Positions 1 to 11,172 of a DNA stretch of 64,000 bases are shown here, one piece after another. The stretch spans positions 4,650,001 to 4,714,000 of the forward strand of contig NZ_AP023287.1 of assembly GCF_014218295.1 (NCBI RefSeq). The letters run 5' to 3'. This DNA is from Mycolicibacterium litorale. GTDB taxonomy: Bacteria; Actinomycetota; Actinomycetes; Mycobacteriales; Mycobacteriaceae. The translations under genes were made by a program, and so were the position numbers. Below the pieces are notes generated by a model that was not told where the DNA came from, did no database searches, and saw nothing but the letters and a program-made list of their open reading frames with translations. Numbering within the stretch: position 1 is the stretch's first letter; each line of letters starts with the position of its first letter.

Positions 1-338
1 ACGTCGTCGACCTCAACGACTGCGAGCCCGCGGGCCGGCAGGGCGAACTCCGGGTCAACGACCGCGACCCGGTGCAACTGTCGATCCCGACGGCGATCGC
101 CGAGGCGCCGTGGCGGCTGCTGCAGGTCTACGAGGACCCGGTCAACACCACCGAATCACTGTTCCGGCCCGACAGCCGGCTGGCGGTCACGATCCCGACC
201 GTCGATCCGCAGCGCGGGCGGCTCACCGGGATCGCCGTCCAACTGATGACACTGGTGCAGGACGAGACCGGCGAGGTGTTCGAGGTTCCGCACGCGGAGT
301 GGTCCATCCGCATGGTGTGGGATCAGAACAAGTCCTAG
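1..338 (+). CDS. DUF2771-like exported protein, C-terminal part (5' end outside window)
   Basis: The open frame runs in from the left edge (codons begin at base 3) without a start and ends at TAG 336-338, leaving about 111 residues. The visible part has beta-rich text such as VQLSIPTAIAEAPW and a late VPHAEWSIRMVW. I associate it with the mycobacterial exported DUF2771 family (Rv0875c type) from its look and its place beside the cspB/moa block; that is recall, not a search. Signal peptide and lipobox would be outside the window, so localisation is unproven. It converges with the next gene, and the two stop codons share a CTAG. Confidence 0.6.
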   Translation, partial: VVDLNDCEPAGRQGELRVNDRDPVQLSIPTAIAEAPWRLLQVYEDPVNTTESLFRPDSRLAVTIPTVDPQRGRLTGIAVQLMTLVQDETGEVFEVPHAEWSIRMVWDQNKS

Positions 339-1339
339 AGCGGGGTGTGGTCGGCCGGTACCCGCTCCCCCTCGCGGGTCGGGCCCGGCGGGGTGCCGTC
401 ACCGAAGGGTCTGCCGCCCAGCGCTTCGCGCCCGTGCGGGGTCAGCCAGTTGGCCAGATCGGGTCCCTTGGGCACCACCTTCGTCGGATTGATGTCGGTG
501 TGCACGATGTAGTAGTGCTGCTTGATCTGTACGAAGTCGGTCGTGTCGCCGAATCCCGGGGTCTGGAACAGGTCACGCGCATAACCCCACAGCGCCGGCA
601 TCTCCGACAGCTTGGCGCGGTTGCACTTGAAGTGCCCGTGGTAGACGGGGTCGAAGCGGGCGAGCGTCGTGAAGAGCCGGACGTCGGCCTCGGTGATGGT
701 GTCGCCGACCAGGAAGCGCTGACCGGTGAGCCGCTCCTCGAGCCAGTCCAGCGCCGTGAACAGCCGGTCGTAGGCCTTCTCGTACGCGCGCTGTGAACCG
801 GCGAAGCCGCAGCGGTAGACGCCGTTGTTGACCTCGGTGTAGATCCGCTGGGCCACCTCGTCGATCTCGTCGCGGTGCTTTTCGGGGTAGAGGTCCGGCG
901 CACCGTCGCGGTGGTAGGCCGTCCATTCCGTCGAGAAGTCGAGCGTGATCTGCGGGAAGTCGTTCGTGACGACCTGACCCGTCGACACCTCGACGATCGC
1001 GGGCACCGTGATGCCCTTGGGGTAGTCGGGGAACCGCTTGAAGTAGGCGTCCCGCAGGCGCGGGATCTTCAGTACCGGGTCCACGCCGCCGGGGTCGAGG
1101 TCGAACGTCCAGCTGCGCTCGTCGTGGGTGGGCCCGCAGAAGCCGATGGACAGCGCGTCCTCGAGACCGAGCAGCCGCCGCACGATGATCGTGCGGTTCG
1201 CCCAGGGACAGGCACGCGCGACGATCAGCCGGTAGCGGCCCGGTTCCACCGGGTAGCCGTCACGGCCGTCGGCGGTGATCCGATCGGTGATGTAGTCGGT
1301 GTCGCGGTTGAACTCGCCGCCGCTTGCGACATAAGCCAT
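335..1339 (-). CDS. glutathionyl-hydroquinone-reductase-like protein (Xi-class GST fold)
   Basis: 334 residues, about the usual length of the Ecm4/YqjG family. An N-terminal thioredoxin-like half carries the family motif ACPWANR, whose Cys is the catalytic nucleophile, and a helical GST C-terminal half follows (for example EERLTGQRFLVGDTITEADVR). Family members reductively remove glutathione from glutathionyl-hydroquinones in the cytoplasm. Mycobacteria make mycothiol instead of glutathione, so the physiological thiol here is an open point. The ATG at 1339 gives a normal N-terminus. It is transcribed toward and slightly overlaps the DUF2771-like gene. Confidence 0.82.
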   Translation of the reverse strand: MAYVASGGEFNRDTDYITDRITADGRDGYPVEPGRYRLIVARACPWANRTIIVRRLLGLEDALSIGFCGPTHDERSWTFDLDPGGVDPVLKIPRLRDAYFKRFPDYPKGITVPAIVEVSTGQVVTNDFPQITLDFSTEWTAYHRDGAPDLYPEKHRDEIDEVAQRIYTEVNNGVYRCGFAGSQRAYEKAYDRLFTALDWLEERLTGQRFLVGDTITEADVRLFTTLARFDPVYHGHFKCNRAKLSEMPALWGYARDLFQTPGFGDTTDFVQIKQHYYIVHTDINPTKVVPKGPDLANWLTPHGREALGGRPFGDGTPPGPTREGERVPADHTPL

Positions 1340-1435
1340 GTCACGAGCATGCCCGATCTCGCCGAGTGTGAAGCCAGTGCGGGGAACCCGCCAGGATTTC
1401 GCAAGGACTTCACATTCGGCGCACAGCCGCAGAAC

Positions 1436-1846
1436 TCAGGCGTCGAGTTCGCGGGCGACGGCCTTGACGACCTCCGACACCCGCCGCGCGACCTTGCGGT
1501 CGGGGTAGCGGCCCTTCTGCAGGTCCGGCTGGATCGTGCTCTCCAGCAGCGTGATCAGGTCACCGATCATGCCGTGAAGCTCGTCGGGGGTGTGCTTGTG
1601 CTCGGGACGCTCGGCCTCGCGCCGGGCCTTACTCAGGCTCGGCGGCGGATCGATGAGCGTGACGCTCAAGGCCTGTGGGCCCCGCCGCCCCGCCGCGACA
1701 CCGAACTCGACGCGCTGGCCCGCCTTGAGACCTTCGACACCCGCGGGCAGCGCCGAGGACCGGACGTAGACGTCCTCGCCGTCCTCCTGGGACAGAAAGC
1801 CGAAGCCCTTGTCGGCGTCGTACCACTTCACCCTGCCGGTCGGCAC
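1436..1846 (-). CDS. cspB: cold-shock domain protein CspB
   Basis: Single-stranded nucleic-acid-binding cold-shock protein. The domain fills the first ~65 residues, starting [17 protein letters not shown] (RNP1-like KGFGFL) with a degenerate RNP2 (DVYVRSSAL). A longer helical tail ([35 protein letters not shown]) distinguishes it from the short CspA. I chose the GTG at 1846 (136 residues) because AGGTGA sits 5 bases upstream and the length agrees with the ~135-residue M. tuberculosis CspB. An ATG at 1879 would add 11 residues without improving the domain. It is divergent from the YccF gene. Confidence 0.88.
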   Translation of the reverse strand: MPTGRVKWYDADKGFGFLSQEDGEDVYVRSSALPAGVEGLKAGQRVEFGVAAGRRGPQALSVTLIDPPPSLSKARREAERPEHKHTPDELHGMIGDLITLLESTIQPDLQKGRYPDRKVARRVSEVVKAVARELDA

Positions 1847-2000
1847 TGTCGTCACCTGCTCGTCGTCTCGCGTCAACATGAGAACGCGTCCCGCTTGCGC
1901 CGGGACGCGTCGAGGCCGATCCTACTCGGACTCACCCCGCGTCTTCACACCCTTATCGGTAGGCTTTGGGTCACCGCTGAAGGAAGAAGTAGCCCCCGAT

Positions 2001-2405
2001 ATGCGAGTAATACTGAACGTCATCTGGCTGGTTTTCGGCGGCCTGTGGCTTGCGCTCGGTTACGCGCTGGCGGGGCTCCTCTGCTTCGTCCTGATCATCA
2101 CCATCCCGTTCGGATTCGCGGCCTTCCGGATCGCGTCGTACGCGTTGTGGCCGTTCGGCCGCACCATCGTCGAGAAGCCGGGCCCGCGCCCGGGCGCCAC
2201 GATCGGCAACGTCATCTGGGTGCTGCTGTTCGGTATCTGGCTGGCGATCGGCCATATCGTCAGCGCCGCCGCGATGGCGGTCACGATCGTCGGCATCCCA
2301 CTGGCGCTCGCCGACCTCAAGATGGTCCCGATCTCGCTGGTGCCGCTCGGCAAGGAGATCGTGCCGGTGGACCGGGCGACACCGACCGTGCGAGCCGCCG
2401 CATGA
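2001..2405 (+). CDS. YccF-domain inner membrane protein (Rv0870c type)
   Basis: 134 residues, almost entirely hydrophobic, with two similar halves: VIWLVFGGLWLALGYALAG then ITIPFGFAAFRIASYALWPFG, and again VIWVLLFGIWLAIGHIV then ITIVGIPLALADLKM. This internal duplication is the hallmark of the YccF domain. The molecular role is unknown. The ATG at 2001 is the first in frame before the hydrophobic start. Its stop overlaps the moaA2 start in an ATGA at 2402-2405, so it is probably co-transcribed and translationally coupled with moaA2-moaD2. Confidence 0.85.
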   Translation: MRVILNVIWLVFGGLWLALGYALAGLLCFVLIITIPFGFAAFRIASYALWPFGRTIVEKPGPRPGATIGNVIWVLLFGIWLAIGHIVSAAAMAVTIVGIPLALADLKMVPISLVPLGKEIVPVDRATPTVRAAA

Positions 2406-3454
2406 CCGTGACCGCGCTCGGTGTTCCGACGATTCAGGGTCCGGCCGTCGGCATGCCCACCAGCGGACCGCTGGTCGACACCTTCGGCCGGATCGCGACC
2501 GACCTGCGGGTGTCGCTGACCGACCGGTGCAACCTGCGCTGTACGTACTGCATGCCCGCCGACGGCCTGGACTGGCTGCCGGGCGACCAGTTGCTGCGCG
2601 CCGACGAGCTCATCCGGCTGCTGCGCGTTGCGGTGACCCGCCTCGGCATCACCAACGTGCGCTTCACCGGCGGCGAACCGCTGGTGGTGCGCCACCTCGA
2701 GGACGTGGTGGCCGCGACCGGTGCGCTTCACCCGCGCCCGGAGATGGCGATGACCACCAACGGCATCGGGCTGGCCCGTCGCGCTGCGGCGCTCAAGGCG
2801 GCGGGGCTGAACCGGGTCAACGTCTCACTCGACAGCGTCGACGCCGCCCGCTTCGCGCGGATCACGCGCCGCGACCGGCTCCGCGACGTCCTGGCCGGAT
2901 TGGCCGCCGCCAAGGAGGCCGGTCTGACACCGGTCAAGGTGAACGCGGTGCTCGATCCGGACACCGGCCTCGAGGATGCGGTGTCGCTGCTGCGGTACTG
3001 CCTCGAGCACGGCTACCAGTTGCGCATCATCGAACAGATGCCGCTCGACGCCGAACACCAGTGGCAGCGCGGCCGCTCGCTGGAGGCCGCCGACATCCTG
3101 GCCGCATTGCGGCGCCACTTCACCCTCGTCCCGGACTCCAAGCCGCGCGGCTCGGCACCGGCGCAGCTCTGGCGCGTCGACGGCGGGACGTCGACGGTGG
3201 GCGTGATCGCCTCGGTGTCGGAGGCCTTCTGCGCGGCGTGTGACCGGACCCGGCTGACGGCCGACGGGCAGGTGCGCAACTGCCTGTTCGCACGCGAGGA
3301 GAGCGATCTGCGCCGGCTGCTGCGCGGCGGCGCCGACGACGACGCGATCGAGCAGGCCTGGCGTGCGGCGATGTGGACGAAGGCGGCCGGGCACGGCATC
3401 AACGAGCCGGGCTTCGAACAGCCCGACCGGCCGATGAGCGCGATCGGTGGCTGA
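2402..3454 (+). CDS. moaA2: GTP 3',8-cyclase (molybdenum cofactor biosynthesis protein A)
   Basis: Radical-SAM enzyme that, with MoaC, turns GTP into cyclic pyranopterin monophosphate, the first step of molybdenum cofactor synthesis in the cytosol. 350 residues. The radical-SAM cluster motif CxxxCxxC is seen at C43, C47 and C50 (DRCNLRCTYC), followed by FTGGEP. The second, substrate-binding iron-sulfur cluster motif is at C277, C280 and C294 (FCAACDR...RNC). The protein ends in Gly-Gly, as expected for MoaA. It overlaps the YccF gene by 4 bases and moaD2 by 8 bases. The other moa genes lie just beyond rpfA. Confidence 0.95.
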   Translation: MTVTALGVPTIQGPAVGMPTSGPLVDTFGRIATDLRVSLTDRCNLRCTYCMPADGLDWLPGDQLLRADELIRLLRVAVTRLGITNVRFTGGEPLVVRHLEDVVAATGALHPRPEMAMTTNGIGLARRAAALKAAGLNRVNVSLDSVDAARFARITRRDRLRDVLAGLAAAKEAGLTPVKVNAVLDPDTGLEDAVSLLRYCLEHGYQLRIIEQMPLDAEHQWQRGRSLEAADILAALRRHFTLVPDSKPRGSAPAQLWRVDGGTSTVGVIASVSEAFCAACDRTRLTADGQVRNCLFAREESDLRRLLRGGADDDAIEQAWRAAMWTKAAGHGINEPGFEQPDRPMSAIGG

Positions 3455-3722
3455 CGTGTCGACCACGACGACGGTGCAGGTGACGGTCCGCTTCTTCGCC
3501 GCTGCGCGGGCGGCGGCCGGCACGGAGACCGAGACGCTGGTTGTTGCGGCCGGGACGACGGTGCAGGCGCTCGTCGACGAAGTCGCTTCTCGCAGTGCGG
3601 AATTGGAGCGCGTACTGGCGCGGTGCTCCTACCTCTGCGACGGAGTGGCCGTGCGGGATACGGGGGCGGCGCTGCTCAACGCGCAGACGCTCGATGTACT
3701 TCCCCCGTTCGCCGGCGGATAA
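3447..3722 (+). CDS. moaD2: molybdopterin synthase sulfur carrier subunit (small subunit)
   Basis: 91-residue ubiquitin-fold protein ending FAGG. The terminal Gly-Gly is adenylated and thiocarboxylated to donate sulfur to MoaE in molybdopterin synthase. The N-terminal VQVTVRFFAAARAAAG is a typical MoaD opening strand and helix. The GTG at 3447 overlaps the end of moaA2, implying coupled translation. Its partner MoaE2 is encoded about 1.8 kb away on the opposite strand. Confidence 0.92.
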   Translation: MADVSTTTTVQVTVRFFAAARAAAGTETETLVVAAGTTVQALVDEVASRSAELERVLARCSYLCDGVAVRDTGAALLNAQTLDVLPPFAGG

Positions 3723-3723
3723 C

Positions 3724-3739
3724 CGTGATTTGTGTCACA
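3724..3739 (+). promoter_or_regulatory. CRP-type binding site upstream of rpfA
   Basis: The sequence reads CGTGA-N6-TCACA, one base from the perfect TGTGA-N6-TCACA palindrome of CRP-family regulators. rpfA of M. tuberculosis is a known target of the cAMP receptor protein Rv3676, and the site lies about 410 bases before the rpfA start, upstream of its long leader. A -10-like TAAGAT is at 3831-3836. Function here is inferred from the match and the known regulon. Confidence 0.75.
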
Positions 3740-3944
3740 TAACAATTTGGTCACGAGCTGGCTATGGCGCAGTTCACGCCAGGAAACACCTGCGGAAACG
3801 AGCGGCCAACCTGCACCTTTAGAGCCCTTTTAAGATTTGCTGTGGCGGAAAACGCCGAGGTCGGGAAAAGGTGACGGGTACGCGGGCAGCAGTTACCGTC
3901 TCTCCAGGCCGGTCGACCCCAATCACCGGCCCGCCCCGCCCGAT

Positions 3945-5542
<1,598 letters not shown>

Positions 5543-5544
5543 GG

Positions 5545-5973
5545 CTAGGCCGAGTTCACCCACTCCTCGGAGCCGTCGCCGAAGAACTGGTGCTTCCACA
5601 CCGGTATCCGGTCCTTGACGGCGTCGACGAGCCGGGAACAGGTGTCGAACGCCGCCCTGCGATGGTCCGCTGCCACAGCGGCCACCAGGGCGGCGTCGCC
5701 GATTTCGAGGGGTCCGACGCGATGGCTGACGGCGATCGCGCGCACACCCTGCGATGCCGCCGCGATGTCGGCGGCGACCTCCGCGAGGACCTGCGCGGCG
5801 CTCGGGTGCGCAGAGTATTCGAGCCGGGTCACACCCCTACCGCCGTCGTGGTCGCGCACCACCCCGGCGAAACTCACGACCGCGCCTGCGGATTCGTGGG
5901 CCACCAGGTCTTCGTGCTCGGCCAGGCTGATCGGTTGTTCGGTCACGGTGGCGCGGAGCACGGAAGCGGTCAT
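5545..5973 (-). CDS. moaE2: molybdopterin synthase catalytic (large) subunit
   Basis: 142 residues. With MoaD it converts cyclic pyranopterin monophosphate to molybdopterin. Family text is clear: [19 protein letters not shown] near residues 31-49, LEYSAHP, the [20 protein letters not shown] segment, and VPVWK-type IPVWKHQFF near the C-terminus, where the Lys is the conserved catalytic residue. Its start overlaps the end of mog in an ATGA (5970-5973), and it is the last gene of the moaC2-mog-moaE2 unit. Confidence 0.95.
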   Translation of the reverse strand: MTASVLRATVTEQPISLAEHEDLVAHESAGAVVSFAGVVRDHDGGRGVTRLEYSAHPSAAQVLAEVAADIAAASQGVRAIAVSHRVGPLEIGDAALVAAVAADHRRAAFDTCSRLVDAVKDRIPVWKHQFFGDGSEEWVNSA

Positions 5974-6446
5974 CGCGGATGGTCCTTTCCGGCGAGTTGA
6001 TCCAGGGCGTGGTCGAGGACGTCGGCGAGCACTGACAGCCCGTCCTTGACGCCGCCGGTCGATCCGGGGAGATTCACCACCAGTGTGCGTCGGGCGACAC
6101 CGCAGATCCCCCGCGACAGCACGGCGGTCGGCACCTTCGGCAGCCCCGACCGCCGGATGGCCTCGGCCAGCCCGGGTAGTTCGTAGTCGACGACGGCGGC
6201 GGTGGCCTGCGGGGTGGCGTCGGTCGGCGAGATGCCGGTGCCGCCGGAGGTGATGACGACGTCGACGCCGTCGGCCACCGCGGCCCGCAGTGCGGCCTCG
6301 ACCGGGGCACCGTCGGGCACCACGACCGGATCCGGCGTCTCGACACCGCGGGTGGAGAGCCAGTCGACGATCAGCGGTCCGGTCCGGTCCTCGTAGACGG
6401 CGGCGGCCGCGCGGGTGGAGGCGATGACGACGCGGCCTATGCGCAT
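5970..6446 (-). CDS. mog: molybdopterin adenylyltransferase (MogA/MoaB fold)
   Basis: Adenylates molybdopterin before metal insertion. 158 residues from the ATG at 6446 ([20 protein letters not shown] start). The molybdopterin-binding fold is marked by [19 protein letters not shown] and by [17 protein letters not shown] at 6467 in the same frame would add 7 residues; I prefer the ATG because the fold begins directly after it and GAAGAA precedes it by 9 bases. It lies between moaC2 (28 bases upstream) and moaE2 (4-base overlap). Confidence 0.88.
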   Translation of the reverse strand: MRIGRVVIASTRAAAAVYEDRTGPLIVDWLSTRGVETPDPVVVPDGAPVEAALRAAVADGVDVVITSGGTGISPTDATPQATAAVVDYELPGLAEAIRRSGLPKVPTAVLSRGICGVARRTLVVNLPGSTGGVKDGLSVLADVLDHALDQLAGKDHPR

Positions 6447-6474
6447 CGTCGTCGGTTCTTCGCGCAAGCGCTCG

Positions 6475-6960
6475 TCACGGCCGCGTCCAGGTGCCGGTCT
6501 TGCCGCCCTCTTTGCGGAGCACCGCGATGTCGTCGATGCGGGCGGCGGCGTCGACGGCCTTGATCATGTCGTACACCGTCAGCGCGGCCACGCTGACCGC
6601 CGTCAGCGCCTCCATCTCCACACCGGTGCGGTCGGTGGTGCGCACGGTGGCGGTGACGCGGACGTGGCTCTCGCCGATCTCGAAGTCGACGTCGACACCG
6701 GTCAGCGCGAGTTGATGGCACAGCGGGATCAGCTCGCTGGTGCGTTTGGCGGCCATGATGCCGGCCACCCGGGCCGTCGCCAGCGCGTCACCTTTGGGCA
6801 GCCCACCTGACGCGATCAGCGCGACGACGTCCGGACGGGTGTGCAGCGTGCCCGCGGCGACGGCGGTGCGTTTGGTGACGTCCTTGGCGCTGACGTCGAC
6901 CATGTGCGCCGCTCCGGACTCGTCGAGGTGCGAAAGCCCGTGCTGCGAGCCGCCGGTCAC
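6475..6960 (-). CDS. moaC2: cyclic pyranopterin monophosphate synthase
   Basis: 161 residues, normal MoaC size. It acts directly after MoaA to form cyclic pyranopterin monophosphate. Motifs: [18 protein letters not shown] at the start, [26 protein letters not shown] with the catalytic His, [20 protein letters not shown] and KAVDAAARI. The GTG at 6960 directly abuts the stop of the upstream small gene (6961-6963), so the two are likely coupled. It opens the moaC2-mog-moaE2 unit. Confidence 0.95.
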   Translation of the reverse strand: MTGGSQHGLSHLDESGAAHMVDVSAKDVTKRTAVAAGTLHTRPDVVALIASGGLPKGDALATARVAGIMAAKRTSELIPLCHQLALTGVDVDFEIGESHVRVTATVRTTDRTGVEMEALTAVSVAALTVYDMIKAVDAAARIDDIAVLRKEGGKTGTWTRP

Positions 6961-7152
6961 TTATCTGTTGACGACCGTGACCGGATGCAGGTACGGCAGA
7001 TCGTCGGCTGGCAGGGGGAAGGTCACATCGCCGAAGGGTGAGAGGGCCCCGACGCGGTCGGAGGCGAGTTCGCTCACGGCATGCTCGTCACCGTCGAGAT
7101 GAGCGGGCCACCCCGGATCCACGTAGTGCTTCTTCGATTTCTTGTCAGCCAC
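6961..7152 (-). CDS. small conserved hypothetical protein (Rv0863 type)
   Basis: About 63 residues: a Lys-rich start ([18 protein letters not shown]), then acidic and hydrophobic segments and a C-terminal [17 protein letters not shown]. No domain was recognised. Position before moaC2 and opposite the helicase-partner gene matches Rv0863. I chose the GTG at 7152 because CACAAT lies 6 bases upstream as a possible -10 box, giving a leaderless start. An ATG at 7182 or GTG at 7227 would give longer, Cys-containing N-termini, the latter running into the divergent gene. The start is uncertain. Confidence 0.6.
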   Translation of the reverse strand: MADKKSKKHYVDPGWPAHLDGDEHAVSELASDRVGALSPFGDVTFPLPADDLPYLHPVTVVNR

Positions 7153-7203
7153 GTCCACATTGTGGCAAACGCTGCAGCGCATCGCGAGGTCGGGCGGCTG
7201 CTT

Positions 7204-7218
7204 TACGCTGGTCAGCAA
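7204..7218 (+). promoter_or_regulatory. -10 box with leaderless start of the helicase-partner gene
   Basis: TACGCT at 7204-7209 is followed after 8 bases by the ATG at 7218. A TANNNT box this close to the start places the transcription start at or next to the A of ATG, the leaderless pattern. No convincing -35 box is seen. Confidence 0.6.
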
Positions 7219-9509
7219 TGACAGCACACACTCCGCCGTCGGGCAGGAGCGAAGCGACTCGGGGGAACACCGGCGTCCCTCTGGGCGCCTGGTTGGCCCA
7301 ACTACCCGACGAGCGGCTGATCCGGCTGCTGGAGTTGCGCCCTGACCTCACCCAGCCGCCGCCGGGCACCATCGCCGCGCTGGCCGCACGGGCGACGTCG
7401 CGTCAGTCGGTCAAGGCCGCCACCGACGACCTGGACTTTCTGCGGCTGGCTGTGCTGGATGCGCTGCTCGTCCTGCACGGTGACACCACCGCGGTGCCGC
7501 TGGCCAAGCTGTTCGAGCTGATCGGGTCCCGCGCCGACGAGGGTGCGATCACCGCCGCCGTCGACGATCTGCGGGACCGGGCGCTGGTGTGGGGTGACGA
7601 CGAGGTGCGGGTGGCGGCCGAGGCCGCGTCCGGGCTGCCGTGGTATCCGGGGCAGGCCGTCGTGGAGACCGCCGACCTCGGCGCCGACGACATCGCGCGC
7701 ATGCTGTCCGGGCTCGACACCGCCCAGCGCGACCTCCTCGACCGGCTGCTCGAGGGGTCGCCCGTCGGCCGCACCCGCGATGCCGCACCCGGCACACCCC
7801 CGGACCGGCCGGTGCAGCGGCTGCTTGCCGCGGGCCTGTTGCGACAGGTCGACGACGACACCGTGATCCTGCCCCGCCTGGTCGGCCAGGTGCTGCGCGG
7901 CGAGGTGCCGGGACCGTCGGAGCTGACCCCACCCGATCCGGTCACCACGTCGACGAAGGTCAGCGACGTGGACGCCGTGGCGGCCGGTGCGGCCATCGAC
8001 CTGCTGCGTGAGGTCGACCTCGTCCTCGAGACGCTGTCGGCGGCCCCGGTGCCGGAACTGCGCAGCGGCGGGCTCGGCGTGCGCGACCTCAAGCGGCTCA
8101 CCAAGACCACGGGGATCGACGAGCGTCGGCTGGGGTTGATCCTCGAGGTGGCGGTGGCGGCCGGACTGATCGCGGCCGGGATGCCCGACCCCGACCCGGG
8201 TGACGGCACCAGCACGTTCTGGGCGCCGACGGTGGCGGCCGACCGGTTCATCGAATCACCGTCCGCGGTGCGCTGGCATCTGCTCGCCTCCACGTGGCTG
8301 GATCTGCCGGGCCGGCCTGGGCTGATCGGGAGCCGCGGTCCGGACGGCAAACCCTATGCGGCCCTGTCTGATTCGCTGTACTCGACGGCCGCGCCGTTGG
8401 ACCGCAGGCTGCTGCTGTCGGTGCTGGCCGACCTGCCCGCCGGTTCCGGGGTGGACGCCGCGTCGGCGTCGCGGGCGATGATCTGGCGCAGGCCGCGCTG
8501 GGCGGTGCGATTACAACCGGAACCGGTCGGCGGTCTGCTCACCGAGGCGCATGCGCTCGGCCTGGTGGGCCGCGGGGCGATCGCCACGCCGACCCGCAGG
8601 CTGCTGGCCGGCGATCCGCCCGAGGACGTGGTGGCGGCGATGGGCAAGGTGCTGCCCGAGCCCATCGACCACTTCCTGGTCCAGGCCGATCTCACCGTGG
8701 TCGTCCCCGGCCCCCTCGAGCGCGACCTCGCCGAGCAGTTGGCCGCGGTCGCCACCGTCGAATCGGCCGGTGCGGCGATGGTGTACCGGGTCAGCGAGAC
8801 CTCGATCCGCCGCGCACTCGACACCGGCAGGACCGCCAGCGAACTGCACGCGTTCTTCGGACGCCATTCGAAAACCCCGGTGCCGCAGGGTCTGACGTAT
8901 CTGATCGACGACGTCGCGCGCCGCCACGGCCAGTTGCGCGTCGGAATGGCGTCGTCGTTCGTGCGGTGCGAGGACCCTGCCCTGCTTGCGCAGGCGGTGG
9001 CCGCACCCGCCACCGATGCGGTGGAGCTGCGGCTGCTCGCCCCGACCGTGGCGGTGTCGCAGGCTCCGATCGCCGACGTGCTCGCCGCGCTGCGCAGCGC
9101 GGGCCTCGCGCCCGCCGCCGAGGACGCCTCCGGCGCCATCGTCGACATCCGGTCCCGTGGCGCACGGGTGCCTGCACCGGGGCGGCGGCGGGTGTACCGT
9201 CCGGCGCAGACGCCGACGGGCCAGACGCTCGGCGCGATCGTCGCGGTGTTGCGCAAGGTCGCGTCCGCCCCCATGGGGAACATGCGGCTCGATCCCGGCG
9301 TTGCGATAACTCAGCTGCAGGAAGCGGCGCTACAGCAGACCTCGGTGGTGATCGGCTACGTGGACCCCGCCGGGGTGGCCACCCAGCGGGTGGTGGCGCC
9401 GGTCAACGTCCGCGGCGGCCAGTTGACCGCTTACGACCCGGCATCCGGGCGGGTGCGCGAGTTCGCGATTCACCGCGTGACCTCGGTGGTGTCGGCCGAG
9501 AACGAATAA
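7218..9509 (+). CDS. helicase-associated protein with WYL-like C-terminus (Rv0862c type, XPB partner)
   Basis: 763 residues. I recognise the family in which an XPB/Ssl2-like helicase-associated domain lies in the middle ([15 protein letters not shown] near residues 489-503, then [25 protein letters not shown] and [30 protein letters not shown]). Early sequence is a series of winged-helix-like segments ([16 protein letters not shown]). The C-terminal [17 protein letters not shown]...[19 protein letters not shown] looks like a WYL fold. There are no Walker motifs, so it is not a helicase itself. It ends 7 bases before xpb and probably works with it in DNA repair; the exact role is inferred. Confidence 0.82.
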   Translation: MTAHTPPSGRSEATRGNTGVPLGAWLAQLPDERLIRLLELRPDLTQPPPGTIAALAARATSRQSVKAATDDLDFLRLAVLDALLVLHGDTTAVPLAKLFELIGSRADEGAITAAVDDLRDRALVWGDDEVRVAAEAASGLPWYPGQAVVETADLGADDIARMLSGLDTAQRDLLDRLLEGSPVGRTRDAAPGTPPDRPVQRLLAAGLLRQVDDDTVILPRLVGQVLRGEVPGPSELTPPDPVTTSTKVSDVDAVAAGAAIDLLREVDLVLETLSAAPVPELRSGGLGVRDLKRLTKTTGIDERRLGLILEVAVAAGLIAAGMPDPDPGDGTSTFWAPTVAADRFIESPSAVRWHLLASTWLDLPGRPGLIGSRGPDGKPYAALSDSLYSTAAPLDRRLLLSVLADLPAGSGVDAASASRAMIWRRPRWAVRLQPEPVGGLLTEAHALGLVGRGAIATPTRRLLAGDPPEDVVAAMGKVLPEPIDHFLVQADLTVVVPGPLERDLAEQLAAVATVESAGAAMVYRVSETSIRRALDTGRTASELHAFFGRHSKTPVPQGLTYLIDDVARRHGQLRVGMASSFVRCEDPALLAQAVAAPATDAVELRLLAPTVAVSQAPIADVLAALRSAGLAPAAEDASGAIVDIRSRGARVPAPGRRRVYRPAQTPTGQTLGAIVAVLRKVASAPMGNMRLDPGVAITQLQEAALQQTSVVIGYVDPAGVATQRVVAPVNVRGGQLTAYDPASGRVREFAIHRVTSVVSAENE

Positions 9510-9516
9510 TGGAGCT

Positions 9517-11166
9517 ATGACAGACGGTCCTTTGATCGTGCAGTCCGACAAGACGGTGCTGCTCGAGGTCGACCACGAGCAGGCCGGTGCGGCCCGCGCG
9601 GCGATCGCCCCCTTCGCGGAGCTGGAGCGTGCACCCGAGCACATCCACACCTACCGCATCACGCCGCTGGCGCTGTGGAACGCCCGCGCCGCGGGTCACG
9701 ACGCCGAGCAGGTGGTCGACGCGCTGGTGTCGTTCTCGCGCTACGCGGTGCCCCAGCCGCTGCTGGTCGACATCGTCGACACCATGGCGCGCTACGGCCG
9801 GCTGCAGCTGGTCAAGAGCCCGGTGCACGGGCTGGTACTGGTCAGCCTCGACCGCGCGGTGCTCGAAGAGGTGCTGCGCAACAAGAAGATCGCCCCGATG
9901 CTGGGCGCCCGCATCGACGACGACACGGTCATCGTGCACCCCAGCGAGCGCGGCCGCGTCAAGCAGATGCTGCTCAAGATCGGCTGGCCCGCCGAAGACC
10001 TCGCCGGCTACGTCGACGGTGAACGCCACCCGATCGACCTGCTGCAGGACGGCTGGCATCTGCGCGACTACCAGGAGATGGCCGCCGACTCGTTCTGGTC
10101 GGGCGGATCCGGTGTGGTGGTGCTGCCGTGCGGTGCGGGCAAGACGCTCGTGGGTGCGGCGGCGATGGCCAAGGCCGGCGCCACCACGCTCATCCTCGTC
10201 ACGAACACGGTGGCGGGGCGGCAGTGGAAGCGCGAACTGATCGCCCGCACGTCGTTGACCGAGGACGAGATCGGCGAGTACTCCGGTGAGAAGAAGGAGA
10301 TCCGGCCCGTCACGATCGCCACCTATCAGGTGATCACGCGGCGCACCAAGGGCGAGTACCGCCACCTCGAACTGTTCGACAGCCGCGACTGGGGGCTGAT
10401 CATCTACGACGAGGTGCATCTGCTGCCCGCGCCGGTGTTCCGGATGACGGCGGATCTGCAGTCGCGCCGCCGCCTCGGCCTGACCGCCACGCTGATCCGT
10501 GAGGACGGCCGCGAAGGCGACGTGTTCAGCCTGATCGGGCCGAAGCGCTACGACGCACCGTGGAAGGACATCGAGGCACAGGGCTGGATCGCGCCCGCCG
10601 AGTGCATCGAGGTGCGGGTGACGATGACCGACAACGAGCGGATGCTCTACGCGGTCGCCGAACCCGAGGAGCGCTACAAGCTGTGCTCGACCGTGCACAC
10701 CAAGATCGCGGTGGTCCGGTCGATCCTGGAACGCCACAAGGGTGAGCAGACGCTGGTCATCGGCGCCTACCTCGACCAGCTCGAGGAGCTGGGGCAGGAA
10801 TTGAACGCCCCGGTGATCCAGGGGTCGACGAAGAATGCCGAGCGGGAAGCGCTGTTCGACCAGTTCCGCCGCGGCGAGATCTCGACGCTGGTGGTCTCCA
10901 AGGTCGCGAACTTCTCCATCGACCTCCCCGAAGCCTCTGTGGCCGTACAGGTTTCGGGCACGTTCGGCTCGCGCCAGGAAGAGGCGCAGCGGTTGGGCCG
11001 GTTGCTGCGGCCCAAACACGACGGCGGCGGCGCGGTGTTCTACTCGGTGGTCTCGCGCGACAGCCTCGACGCCGAGTACGCCGCACACCGGCAACGGTTC
11101 CTCGCCGAACAGGGCTACGGCTACGTCATCAAGGACGCCGACGACCTGCTGGGCCCCGCGATCTAG
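9517..11166 (+). CDS. xpb: DNA repair helicase XPB (3'-5' superfamily 2)
   Basis: 549 residues, homologous to eukaryotic XPB/ERCC3 and to Rv0861c. An N-terminal damage-recognition-like domain covers about residues 1-165. The first helicase domain carries Walker A GAGKT at 206-210, the DEVH box at 298-301, GLTAT at 321-325 and the XPB-specific RED motif at 328-330. The second domain carries VSKVANFSIDLPEA and QEEAQRLGRLLRP (motif VI). It is an ATP-dependent DNA unwinding or remodelling enzyme in the cytoplasm. GGAG lies just before ATG 9517, and the upstream partner ends 7 bases earlier, so the pair form an operon. Confidence 0.95.
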   Translation: MTDGPLIVQSDKTVLLEVDHEQAGAARAAIAPFAELERAPEHIHTYRITPLALWNARAAGHDAEQVVDALVSFSRYAVPQPLLVDIVDTMARYGRLQLVKSPVHGLVLVSLDRAVLEEVLRNKKIAPMLGARIDDDTVIVHPSERGRVKQMLLKIGWPAEDLAGYVDGERHPIDLLQDGWHLRDYQEMAADSFWSGGSGVVVLPCGAGKTLVGAAAMAKAGATTLILVTNTVAGRQWKRELIARTSLTEDEIGEYSGEKKEIRPVTIATYQVITRRTKGEYRHLELFDSRDWGLIIYDEVHLLPAPVFRMTADLQSRRRLGLTATLIREDGREGDVFSLIGPKRYDAPWKDIEAQGWIAPAECIEVRVTMTDNERMLYAVAEPEERYKLCSTVHTKIAVVRSILERHKGEQTLVIGAYLDQLEELGQELNAPVIQGSTKNAEREALFDQFRRGEISTLVVSKVANFSIDLPEASVAVQVSGTFGSRQEEAQRLGRLLRPKHDGGGAVFYSVVSRDSLDAEYAAHRQRFLAEQGYGYVIKDADDLLGPAI

Positions 11167-11172
11167 GGCGAC

